Source: Lithodes maja
Taxonomy: Eukaryota > Arthropoda > Malacostraca > Decapoda > Lithodidae
Length of the DNA stretch: 64,000 bases
Assembly (NCBI GenBank): GCA_037953745.1
Contig: JBAKBP010010357.1
Coordinates: forward strand, 1-64,000
Reading direction: 5' to 3'
This document shows positions 29,501-40,110 of the stretch, in pieces. A model generated the notes under the pieces. It did not search any database. It had not been told where the DNA came from and was given only the letters and a program-made list of their open reading frames with translations. The position numbers were made by a program, and so were the translations under genes. How positions within the stretch are numbered: position 1 is the stretch's first letter; each line of letters opens with the position of its first letter.

Positions 29501-29655
29501 AATTGGGAGCAAAAAGAACAATTACGCATAACCCAGAGACCCCTTGAACGGTCTAGACATTTAACACACCTTATGCAAAGGGTATGCGCAAAAATAGGGA
29601 TACCAGCACAAGCAGGGGTAGTGCATAAAGCAAAGACTGGGGCCACGGTAGCCAT
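26579..29655 (-). pseudogene. DIRS Gag-like ORF1, split by a MITE
   Basis: An ATG at 29655 starts a Cys-rich head (CTTPACAG..CIRCVKCLD..CSFC), then a Ser/Arg/Lys-rich stretch (SRARSRSRSPL, HRSHKSSKKDSHKKKSS). A long middle follows, up to NMAQAF at the MITE edge (27330). Beyond the MITE the frame resumes KHSSTPSKKPTFTF and ends in a Gly/Gln/Arg-rich tail (GRFSGQRGRGQHKPGQ) before the stop at 26579. The tail may bind RNA. The MITE sits at a TTAA inside the codons of AFK and gives premature termination. Gag upstream of RT fits the DIRS order. Confidence 0.75.
26845..27325 (+). mobile_element. TTAA-flanked MITE, type 1, copy b
   Basis: A 481-bp element lies between TTAA at 26841-26844 and TTAA at 27326-27329, with ends CCCTTCCTACCCGG and CCGGGGAGGAAGGG. 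It matches the copy at 1252-1732 almost base for base by eye, so both are probably young. It interrupts the DIRS gag frame. One TTAA plus the flanks reads in frame, so the target was an intact gag. Confidence 0.9.
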
Positions 29656-31733
29656 GACAAGAGACTGGTGTGGAAACTACCGCCGGGTCTGTATTGGTCC
29701 GCCGGAGCCCAGCTCTGGAAAAAAAGAAAATTTCCAGGAATTAATGCTCATAAGGTTAATCCAACATGTTCGCACACAAGTGTTAATAGCCCACCGGATA
29801 ACGAGATGTGATGACACAACGAACACAGCTCGCTATGCGGCGGGGTTTCAGAATATCTAAACAAATCTTTTTTAAGAAAGTGAAGAATACCCTCTGACAT
29901 AATATCGGTCCAGCATGGCGATTATAGTCTTTCTGGTGGTGACTGTCTCAAGATTCAATAATGGAACAAAAACAACCCCCCATAAAGACGCCGGCCCTTG
30001 AAATATTTTTGCATAATAACACAGGGCAGGCTGACACAAGATCTGATTTCTAACGAATTGTCACAAAACGATCGCCGTGAAAAATGAAGGCGGCGATACC
30101 AAATGTATCACTGAATTAAGTAGTTAAATCGAAAATGAATTTGAAAATTCCTTATTTCCTCCAACTAGGAGCACCCGCCGGGTGTGAAAAACTATTTTTT
30201 AACTAATTGAACCTTCAATTGCCGTAAAAATAAAGGCGGCGATACAAACAGTATTGCTTAAGAATGGAATGGTTAATTCACTGAATGACTTAAAAGATTA
30301 TCCCACCCTTCCAAGGTACACCCGCCGGGTGAGATGTCAAACGTTAACCCCATAAGTTCCTGTCCCCGCATCTTTGTAAAAGATCGCCGGGTAGGAACGC
30401 CCTTAACAACAGCTAGGTTTTTCATGTGGTTTTTGTAAAACCTGGTAGAAAAACTACAAAACGTATGTTCGCAAGAACAAAGTTTTTATAGATGGGCACA
30501 GTCAGTCCGCCGGGAATCAAAATGGGCCTGAAACCAGGTACCAACAGAGACGCAGTCCTGGAGAGCCACAGACACCTCATCGCCGGGGACACAAACCTGT
30601 GTTAAAAACCATGTGTGGCCTAACACGGCTCTCGGCCGGGTTTATCAAGGTGAAACCGAGAGAAAACCCGCCGGAAGGACACCCACCCTGAACAGACACC
30701 ATCTGAACGTACACTGTACACGAAGGAAGCCACGCACGACTAACCTAAGAATACAATAAAAATCCGTGGAATTAGCCAATACACAACTAAACCAGGATAC
30801 AAACATAGTCCGAGGAATTAGCCAATACACAACTAAAACCCGGACACACATGGCACAGTAGGGTATATTTATACATAATAAACAATAACACTTGTACATG
30901 TGGCAAAACTACGAGCGGCTGGCTAGGCCTAAGTAGAAGGAATAGGAAAAGTTGAAATATACACAAAACACTGGGAATATCACAACAGGAACCATCGCCA
31001 ACACACCACTGTAGAAAAACTTCCGACAAAGGGAAGACTGACTCGGAACCCAGAAAAAACTTCACTAAGTGAAGAAAATAACGCAGGGAACGTCAGAAGC
31101 AAAGCTTGCCTCATCAGAAAGATAAAAGGCAGCATTATTAACGCGTAATGAAAGCCGCCTGCACCACAAGCTAACTAACTGTGAAAAAGTTCACATGTCC
31201 ACAACAGGACCACGAGGGTACGTCCGAAATAGACGCCCCAAACACACGACTCCAAATACACTGCACTGCGGGCAACCAGCCCAGGACACTCCTGCTACGC
31301 ATATCCTAACCTTACTCGATACATCCCGGAGTAAACAAATGAGAAAAAACTCACTAGGGACGCAACAAATGCGGAACCAGCGGAGCGTGGGGAGACACGT
31401 CCGGGCAGGCTGAGCGCAGAGCAGAGAAGGAGGAATGACGCCTGAATCAGCGTCTGGTCAGAGATCCACACAAGTACATCCACGATATGATGGAAAGCTT
31501 ATTAGATAGTTATTCTTATTTTCTTTTTCTTTTTATTTTTTACGAAGTTTTTTCGTAGTGAGAACCCAATTCATAATGACTGAAGCCATGAGTGAGGTCG
31601 CGTGCGCTCATGATGAAGGCTCCTCAGTTTTTAAATGCTCTGCGCGGTAGATTCAAACTACGGCGAATTAGTGTTTGAAGAGGATGCCTTATGTAATAGG
31701 CATGTTCGTCAATGATGGAGGGGCCACTAATAA
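29656..31733 (-). promoter_or_regulatory. DIRS 5' terminal repeat and leader with CGCCGG motifs
   Basis: This lies upstream of gag on the minus strand. 31733-30880 is the right terminal repeat, mirrored at 21846-22600. Between 30700 and 29680 the motif CGCCGG (often CCCGCCGGG, a palindrome) recurs at least nine times at intervals of tens to about 140 bp. Two partly similar units contain AAAGGCGGCGATAC (near 30090 and 30235). The leader probably carries the promoter, but no core promoter word was identified. Confidence 0.5.
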
Positions 31734-32464
31734 ATTCGTAGCTTTATTTACATGGAAGTGCGACCATTTGAGAGTTAATTCGATCCATTGCTCTTAGTCT
31801 ACACTAAAGTTATTCTTAAGACAATGCTTGAAGGGCAACCAAATTCATATTATCACCAATTGACTTACAAATATACCTAATTAATTAAATAAATTAAATT
31901 AATTATTACATGTGGTACTCCAAGGATTCGAACCTAGGATATTCACACCGGATTGTTATTGGGCTTACAACAAATGTACTTGTATTATTTGGAATTGAGT
32001 AGAATCTGTTGTATATCATCATTGGCCATATTGTTAGCAGTCAAATTAGACACAAAATCTGTAAAAAGGTTGGCCTTGACAATGGGTATGACTTGTGATA
32101 TTAATTAGTTTCTTCGAGAGATTATGCTTACTTCACTTATCTTACTACACAACACAATGATTTCACTCAGGAGTTCTCAAAATTCTCAACACCAAACGAT
32201 AATTTCGTTGGAAGGTGTTTGGTGTTGGAGTGAAATTAATAAAATAGATTTCCATCCAATTCAAAGTAGGCAACATTGCAGTAGGTGCCACACAAACCTG
32301 GGATATTCTGCCTCTTCTACAGTGTCGTTCAAATTCAAACATTATAAGTTGCTCAACTTCCCGCCACACTGTGAATTGGTTTATCTCGCCCACCATTCAT
32401 TGTTAAGGGGGCAAGGCTTATCTATTGGTCGATTCATATACAATATGTATTTATTATTTGTGTA
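31734..32464. other. Unassigned region with a short tRNA-like repeat
   Basis: No gene was recognised. On the minus strand at about 31895-31985 the words GGTGTGAATATCC, TAGGTTCGAATCCTTGG (B-box-like) and TACCACATGTAAT resemble the piece at about 46200-46250 (GGTGTGAGCATCC, GGGTTCGAATCCCCGG, TGCCACATGTG). This marks a short, diverged, tRNA-derived repeat family. Confidence 0.45.
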
Positions 32465-32790
32465 GTTTCCTCCCTAGACCTCCATCAAGCTTAAGAACAT
32501 ATCCCCAAAATCCCCTCTCTAGATAAAATTGTAAATTTTTTGATAGAAAAATGTCTCGGCCGAAGGCCGGTTCCTGCTAAAATACAGGATCGTTGTCGCT
32601 TGCCAGGATAAAATCAACACCTACATGGCACGAAAGATCTTAAACTAGACAAAGCAAATGGAGCGAAAGGTCTTAAAGTCGCCTAACTGATGAGCCAAAC
32701 GTCTTAGAATTTGAAAACTAATGCAGCTAAACATGAAGGAGAAGGGGGGCCAGAAAAACCAACCAACATCCCCTTTAACACCTTAAGAGC
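32465..32790 (+). repeat. Diverged 300-bp dispersed repeat, copy 1
   Basis: This shares an ordered series of short words with 43325-43605: CATCAAGCTTAA / CAAGCTTAATAAAC, GGCCGAAGGC, AACAGGCTCGCTATCGCT / ACAGGATCGTTGTCGCT, AAAATCGACACTTAAATGG-like, CGAAAG..CTTAAA, TAATG..GCTAAACAT and GAGGCCAGAAAAA-like. The copies are in the same orientation and flank LINE-B. Function and class are unknown. Confidence 0.5.
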
Positions 32791-34073
32791 GGCCTAGGCG
32801 GTATATAATATGTAGCCACCAGCGGGGTGTTTTTACCCAAAATAGGGCTGTTTACGTGATCATTTTCATGCCTAAATAAGACCCAGAGCGTAAAACAAGT
32901 ATCTATCCCTGAAAGGGCATAAACAGAGCTTTCCAATGACACCACAATGATCCTTTTATGACCGCTAGTTTTCTTGCAACAACCGCGCAACAGGAGTGCA
33001 AAAAGTATGTAATTCGGTACTTTCCCCATACAATTCAGTATGTAGCGAGTGAGAGAGGGAGGGAGGAGGTGGGATTCGTGTCAGTAGGTTCGCCGCGGTG
33101 GTCTGGAGCAGTCATACGCTCCTGGACAGTTGTTCCCCTAGCCCTCTGCCTGAAGGTCCATTCGCCACCAAGTGTTTTTACCTGACGGAGTTTTGGCCAT
33201 TTTTGGACTCTGTTTTTTTTACTCTTGACGATTTTTCTTTATTTTAGTACTTTTTAGCTGGACTCAGGAAATTTTACTCTTGAGTCTGCTTTTTGGTCTC
33301 TACCGTTTTTTACCTGGACTGGTTTCAGCAACCTTTCTTGTTGTTATTACTTGCCCGTCCCACCCAGTAGACGCTGCCTTCTTTAGTACCGAATCGAACC
33401 CTGAAGGGCCACCGCAGGGTGGTTCCATGAGGGGGGCTCATTAGGAGCTGAGGGAGGAAAAGTTGGCAGCAGGGTATTGTTAGGGGTTAGACGCTCCAGT
33501 GGCACTGGTACCCAAACACCATTAGACAGCCTTTAGAGGCTGGTGGTTAAGGGGTGCTGGCAGCCCAAGGCGCTAGGCAGGTTTAGCTAACAGGTGTCAT
33601 CCGTAGGGTGACACTAAGGATTAGGTTTTATCTTTGCTGAAATCAGTGCAGGGATTAGGCGGTGGGTGGCCTGAGTGCTTTTAACTTTTAACTTTGCACC
33701 TTTATTTTTTTTATTTTTGTTTTAAACATTTCAATCTAGTTTTGTATTTAAATTTAACGTAATTTTTCTTATTTCCTTATCCTTGGCTTGAAGCTTCTTA
33801 TTTTTTTTTTTTTTTAAGAAGTTTCAACTCCTAGGATTCTTGGGTTTTTGTTCAATTAATTCATTATCTAAATTCATTCTCTTCTGTCACCATAGCAGGG
33901 TTTGTTTTTGAGCTTGGCTTTTTAACTTAAAGTGCTACTTTTTAGTTGTTCGATTTTTTAACCAGCACCATCATCACTAACTTGGAAGATCAAACAGCCA
34001 GTGACGTGAGCAACAGGACAGCCAATCACAGGTGGAGAACAACCAATGCATTTCCTATTCCCCACATAGCAAA

Positions 34074-35178
34074 ATGGCGAGGGTAAAAATAAAATGCAAC
34101 CACTTATCGCAGCATAAGCATAAATTGAAACTGCTGGAATTACTTTCAAAGGAAAATATCTATGTCACGAGAATCATCCCAATAGATGATGGGTATATTG
34201 TTCTGACAAAGAATGACTATGACACAGATCAAATATTTGCGGAGAAGTGCCATACCACTCTGACAAACCACTCTTTCACCCCTGTAATGCCACCGGAACT
34301 GAGAGCCAAGAGAACGGTTATCATATTCAGAGTGGATGATATAATCTTTGCCCACTCGGAAGGAGAGATTACTCAGGAGGTGGGCAGCGCTAACCAATGG
34401 ATTGGAGATGGAATAGAAAATGTGTACAAATTTACAAACGGTAATAACATGAAAATGACCTTCAAGCAAACATGCATGGCATCTAACGCCACAGAGAGAG
34501 GCCTATTAATGTTCAATTTTAGCATCCCAAACACTCAAAGCAAGAAGGAAGAGTACATACCACTACTCACCTGCTATAACTGTTATGCTATAGAGAATCA
34601 TACAAAGAAAAATTGCCCAAAGGGAAATTCTTATAAGGTATGCTCAGATTGCAGTGGTACCGCACACACATGGAATGACTGTAGTTCTGCCATCAAGAAG
34701 TGTTTGAACTGTAATGGATTGCAGTGGTACCGGACACACATGGAATGACTGTAGTTCTGCCATCAAGGAGTGTTTGAACTGTAATGGATCTCATAAAACA
34801 ACAGCCATGTCATGCCCAGTCAGGAAGGAGGCCATAAAGAACAAGAGAGAGAAGCAAACCTTAACTAGAGCTAACCCCAACATCACTTATAGCCAAGCAA
34901 CATTCAAAGGCTGGGCACAGGCCAAGAGCTCCACTAGCACTGACACCACCAAAATAGCCATTTTGATGCATAATGCTCATCAATGTAATATGGCTCAACC
35001 TGGAACTTTTAACACAGTTATGAATGAAGTTTTAAAGAAAAATAATCTCCCACAAGCAATATTGCCAGACAACCCACCATCCGAAATCATACTGAAAAAG
35101 ACCACCCCACATAATGAGGCCCCAGATGAAAGTACAACAGAACATTCAAACCCACAAAAATCAAGAAGCAATGAATGA
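34074..35178 (+). pseudogene. LINE-B ORF1 (Gag-like), frameshifted
   Basis: The first real ATG is at 34074 (MARVKIKCNH). The product would bind RNA and chaperone retrotransposition. Three zinc knuckles are visible: CYNCYAIENHTKKNC, CSDCSGTAHTWNDC and CLNCNGSHKTTAMSC. A 70-bp tandem duplication (34648-34787) repeats the second knuckle and shifts the frame, ending it at 34748. The reading resumes in another frame to 35178 and probably continues across piggyBac-2 (word AADIGLRIITSKSIGWPRD after 38903). Confidence 0.75.
34648..34787 (+). repeat. 70-bp tandem duplication inside ORF1
   Basis: GCAGTGGTACCGCACACACA at 34651 recurs at 34721 with one change, and the following 50 bases match with a second change (AAGAAG versus AAGGAG). 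The period is 70 bp, not a multiple of three, hence the frameshift. Confidence 0.9.
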
Positions 35179-35568
35179 ACAAGAACAAACCCAAGAGCAA
35201 GCGACAAATGACAATATAAGTTTTAGCAATGAGCCAACATTAACCCTTCCAGCCCGGGTGTCATTTTAAAATGACACCAAAACAAAAGGGCCGGAACCCG
35301 GGTGTCATTTTAAAATCCTTGTGCTTGAAAGCGTGCTTCAAAATTTGCGCGGCCAATTTTGGCATGGTAGGAGCGACCGCAGCGCCACCAAGCCTCAACT
35401 ACTAGTGTTATCAGTTCGTACGTGGCCGCTATAGCGAGTAATACCGAAAAAAAAATTCCCGACGTGTCCGATTCGTTGCAACCTCCCGCGGGCCCCAGTG
35501 CTACTCCACTCGCAATTTCAACGCCTGTTCCAACCTAGAAGAGAGCTCAACAAAAGAAAGTTAAGCGT

Positions 35569-38063
35569 TTGTTGAGTGATAGCGCTATACAGCGACAACT
35601 TTTTGAAAGTGATGAAGAGAGCAGTGGCGAAAGCTTGGTGGACAAGGTACAATTTATAAGTGAAAGTGAAGACGATTTTGTGGGCTTTGGAGACGACGAT
35701 AATGTCGATTTATTTGAGGGGGAAGACAGTAGTGATGATCCTGATGTGGAAGTGTTTCAGGAAGGTGCCAGTGTGCTAGAACCTAGGCCTACCCCCTCGC
35801 CATCTTTGCTAGGTCAGCCTAGGCCTAGCCCTAGCCCTACCCCAGGACCTTCCCCTTTGCCTGCCCATACGCCCTTTAAAGTGGGCAAATATTTCTACAA
35901 ACAATCATTGATCAAAAGTGCAGCTAAAAAAGCATGCAGGGCAGCCGCAGAAAAGCATAGGGAAGCTGAAGATAGCGATAATGACGCCGACCCTGGCCTA
36001 GCAACCACCCGCATTCCATTGTCCCGACGCCTTGACACGGGACGCCGCGTGGGTCACCCACAGCCCTCGCCTTCATCTCTCGTTCAGGATGACCAAAGGG
36101 CCTCTTCAAGTGGTATTGGTGATGTGCCACAGGCCTCAACACACCGCAGAGCATTATTTCCTGCTGAAAAGCCCTCGGCTCGCCGCAAAAGGAGCCCAAC
36201 TCCCGAGGCCTCGGCTCCCATTCTTGAAGCTCCCGCAGCCTCCCGCGCCCCACACCGCCGACGCCCGGTCACTTCTTCACCAGAATTGTCTCCTGAGGAG
36301 GATGCTGACGACCCCAACATTGCCCCAGATGACCTGACATCGCCTGAGGAGGAAGAGGAAGAGGAAGAGGATGTGCCAACAAATCGAGGGAGAGGGCGAG
36401 GTCATGGACGTGGTCAGCCTGCCGACGCCGCTGCCCCTGGGCCTGGGCGTGGGCGTGCAGGGCGTCCGCCTGGGCATCCGCGTGGCCAAGGGCGTGTGCC
36501 AGGGCGTCCAGGGCGTGTGCCTGCTGCAGCACGACCTCGAGCATCAGCATCCGACCTGTTTGTGTGGACAGATGGAGCTGATTTTGAGCCAGATTGTCCT
36601 GCCTTTGACGAGGTACAGCTGGGTTCTGGGGTGTCACCAGCATATCCCTGTGACCCAGATGCTACCCCCAGTGAACTTTTCTGTGGCTTCTATGACAATG
36701 AAGTCATGGAATACCTCGTCAAAGAGACAAATCACCACCATGCTGTCTGTGCCAACTTTCTTGGGAGGAAGACCAGTGCCAAGATGGTGGCATGGAGAGC
36801 TCTCACTGTGGCAGAACTATATGTGTTCTTGGCACTCACAATGCTGATGACTCGTATAAGGAAGCATGTTCTGGCTGATTACTGGATCACTGGCGACATC
36901 ATAACGACTCCATTTGGCAAATACATGTCCAGGGACAGGTACTTCGACATCCTCTCCTATCTTCACCTGACAAACAACATGGCAGTCCACCTTCCCGACT
37001 CATTATGGAAGATCAGGAAGCTGTATGACATAAGTCATCGGTTAACCACATACCTGATTCCTTTCCAGAAGATGTGCCTCGACGAGTCTCTGGTCCTGTT
37101 CCGTGCAGTATATCCCGTCCAAGAGACACCGCTTCGGCATTCGTCCTCTGCGACTGCTTGACGGGGTATGTGCTGGCCTTTATAGTCTACAGTGGCAAGG
37201 CTGGAGAAGTTGTGACTGACCCTCTCATTGGTTTTGGTGGCGCTGTAGTGAAGAAGATGATGGAGAGGCACTTCAATAATAACCACATCCTCTACACAGA
37301 TAATTATTACACGTCGCCTCTCCTGACCAAGTACCTCCATGACCGCAAGACCGGAACCGTCGGCACAGTCAAGGGCAAAAGGAAGGGCATGCCAGGCTAC
37401 CCAACCAAGACGAAGAAGGCTGACATCTTCCACAAGAAGAGTGGCCCCATCCTCTCCATCCACTGGCATGAACAGCACAAGGTCAACCTCCTCACCACAT
37501 GCCACAAGGCCCAAATGGTCGCCACAGGGAAGGTGGACCGAACAACCAAGAACCCCGTCCAAAAACCAGCTGCTGTCCTGGATTATAACATCAACATGCG
37601 CCTCGTTGACAAGTCCGACATGCAGATGGGCTTCATCGACTGCCTGCGAACATCTTGCAGGTGGTACAAGAAGTTTATCCTGCATACGGAAGATATGTCG
37701 ATCCTCAATGCCTACAACATCTACCGTCTGAGGACTCCAGGAGCCAAGAAGTACAAGTCCCTGCGGAAGTTCCACAAGCAGGTGCTACTTGAGCTCCTGG
37801 GTACACCAGGCAGGCCAATACAAGGACCAGGCCAGCTTGACAGAACGGGGTGTGCTGAATTCTTCAGGAAGCACCAGCTCAGCGCCCTTCCTTTCAAAGC
37901 ACCAGGTAGTAACGTTAGGAGTCAGAAGAGGTGCCATGTGTGCAACCACACAACTCGCAGACCCCGCAAACCCACAAAAACCACTTGGGAATGCCTCGAG
38001 TGTCAAGTTGGACTGTGTGCTGGCACCTGCTTCAACGACTTCCACACTCTAACAAACTTTTGA
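35569..38063 (+). pseudogene. piggyBac-type transposase 2, frameshifted
   Basis: It is related to the transposase at 8603-11329. There is an acidic N-terminus (FESDEESSGES), a Pro/Arg-rich extension with RGRGRGHGRGQ, then the DDE core with CLDESLVLFR, LYTDNYYTSP and MRLVDKSDMQ, so all three catalytic aspartates remain. The C-terminal Cys-rich part is CHVCNHT..CLECQVGLCAGTC. Between FR and FVLCDC two small deletions (near 37103 and 37139) change the frame. There is no in-frame ATG: the first codon of this frame is TTG, with an in-frame TAG 33 bases upstream. The position matching the ATG of piggyBac-1 (8425) appears to be ATA here. Confidence 0.85.
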
Positions 38064-38064
38064 A

Positions 38065-38545
38065 GTGGAAGTGACAACAGCGAAAGTGACACTCAAATGT
38101 AGGCTAAGAATAATAATATAACTAAGTATAAGTGAAAAGGACACATAAGTAATAATAAGTGCCTTCAATAACAATATGAACAAGTGAAAGTGACACTAAA
38201 ATATATATTTCTAACAATAAATAAGTGAAAATGACACTCAATAAGCCTAGGCCAGTCAAAGTGACAGTATAATAATAATAAAACTAAGTATAAGTGAAAG
38301 AGAGACACACAAGTAATAATAAGTGCCTTCATAACAATATGAATAAGTGACAGTGACACTATATATATTATTAGCTTACCTAACAATACATAAAAGGGGA
38401 AATGACACTACCAATTATCAAAGTCCAGTGAAAGTGACACTAATAATCATAATAATAATAATAAAACGAAGTAATAAGTGACAGACACAAATAAGTTCAT
38501 ATAAATAACTTTGAGTGAAAATAACGTAATAACTATAATAAATGA
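38065..38545 (+). repeat. piggyBac-2 3' region with AGTGAAAGTGACAC motifs
   Basis: Downstream of the stop, variants of AAGTGAAAGTGACAC recur roughly every 30-70 bp to about 38540, interleaved with AATAATAATAA tracts. A longer unit (ACTAAGTATAAGTGAAA..GTAATAATAAGTGCCTTCA) occurs twice, near 38120 and 38283. The same core motif marks piggyBac-1. Confidence 0.7.
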
Positions 38546-39257
38546 CAGAATAACCAATAAAACACTATCAAATCGCTTCCTGGCATAATTGCGGGTGGAG
38601 CGACGAGTGCAACTGGGCATCGTAGCCGGGGCCGCGGTTGAGTGTTCGGACGCGCCGAGGTAAATATGCGGCAAAAGTTACCTCCACTTCCATCACCATC
38701 ACTCCGGAACCAGTTGAGCTAGAGAGCTCTACTCAACGCCATTCTACGCAGGAAGGTAAGGCGCTCATTTCTATATATGTTTGATTAATGTAGGTAATAT
38801 ATTAAGCGAGATTAGCCTTAGTTTACTTTTGTTGATATTCGACCAGATCGCCCGGATACGAGCTCCGTCATTAGGAGAGCCTGCCCGGGCCAGGAGGGTT
38901 AACAGCTGCTGACATAGGGCTGAGGATAATCACGTCAAAATCGATTGGTTGGCCAAGAGATAACATAACCAAAGAGGTCCTTATTGATAGTCTGGAAAGA
39001 GGGAAAATGAGATGGACCTACACAAACCAACGATATGATGAAGATGGTGTACACGGCAATAACCAATGATAAGATCAAACTAAGAAGCTGCCTCCGTCAA
39101 GTTGAGGACTCTGCATTAAAAAAACTACGAGTAGGACTACAAATTGAACGATCACCACCACCAAGAGAGGACAAATACCAAGGGAGTAAACACAGAAGGC
39201 ACTCGAAAAGGGAAAGTCTATAAATACACCACCTCATAAATATATTTAGTAAAGTCA

Positions 39258-40110
39258 ATGGATACAATTAAGATAATCATTCACAACGTACTTCATTGGC
39301 CAAATCGATCAAAACAGCTAACAAATCTATATCTAAAAGAAGACCCACATGTGATAATAATCAACGGTCATGGCTGTAAAAATAGTTCAGATATAGCAAT
39401 AAACGGTTTTACACATATTTTAGAAATTCATCAGAAGAACTGCACGATGGCTCTGCAATGCTAATAAAGCAAAACATAAAATAGATGAAAATTTTACTTC
39501 AGACATAAGTCTAAGCATAGAAACATCACTCGGAATTATTAACATATCAACAACCTATCTACCCCCAAGAAGACCATTTTGGCCTTATCCAGATTTTCAT
39601 AGACTTGCATCATACAATAATGCCTCATACATCATAGGTGATTTGAATGCCAAATATAACATACTAGGACACAACACAAATAATGCTGTTGGTACTGGAA
39701 TCGCTAGATTTATCAATGACCAGAAACTTAACCATGTTGGACCAAATTTCCCAACTTTTATCAGAGGAATTACACAAACAGACCCAGACATAGTTTTAAC
39801 AAATAAGACTTAGTTTTAACAAATAATAATTGCAGACATAACCTCTCCATAGAACCAGGCCCGCTAACAACCTCAGATCACATCCCACTAATTGTAAAAA
39901 TAACGGCAAGACCATTAACTATCCCTAGAACTGAAAGATACGATTTGAAAAGAGTTGATTGGGAACAATTTAGAGATATAATTACTGCAACAACAAATGA
40001 GCAAGATACACATATGAGAGAAGATATGGCTATAGAAAAAATAGACAGACAACTTGAAAACTGGTACAAAGCTATAAGAAAGGATTGGATGGGACAGCAC
40101 GAATAACCAA
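39258..40110 (+). pseudogene. LINE-B AP endonuclease
   Basis: An ATG at 39258 begins IIIHNVLHWPNRSKQL, the usual start of the domain. It is followed, after a frameshift near 39460, by TYLPPRRPFWPYPDF, ASYIIGDLNAKYNILGH and, after a second break near 39810, TTSDHIPLIVKI (catalytic Asp-His). At 39800-39826 the words ATAGTTTTAACAAATAA and TTAGTTTTAACAAATAA repeat, a small tandem duplication that shifts the frame. Confidence 0.75.

Larger units (their letters stand above)
21846..31733 (-). mobile_element. DIRS1-type tyrosine-recombinase retrotransposon
   Basis: The minus-strand order is 5' repeat and leader (31733-29656), Gag (29655-26579, split by a MITE), overlapping RT/RNase H (26561-24636) and tyrosine recombinase (about 24690-23712), then inverted copies of the 5' end. 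The outer ends, TTTATTAGTGGCCCC on each strand, are inverted rather than direct repeats. No integrase or protease is present. This is the DIRS plan: circular cDNA integrated by the recombinase without target duplication. Frameshifts in the recombinase and the MITE in gag suggest it is now inactive. Confidence 0.85.
35244..38898 (+). mobile_element. piggyBac element 2
   Basis: A 3655-bp element lies between TTAA at 35240-35243 and TTAA at 38899-38902. Its ends are CCCTTCCAGCCCGG and CCGGGCCAGGAGGG. The left end repeats CCCGGGTGTCATTTTAAAAT twice. It carries a frameshifted transposase, an AGTGAAAGTGACAC-rich 3' region and the block AGAGCTCTACTCAACGCCAT (about 38724) shared with piggyBac-1 and the MITEs. 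It is inserted in LINE-B ORF1. Confidence 0.9.

Noticed and set aside
32124..32465. 113-codon plus-strand frame
   Set aside because: No domain, no splice signals that fit, and no similarity to other frames here. It is probably chance in a moderately GC-balanced stretch.
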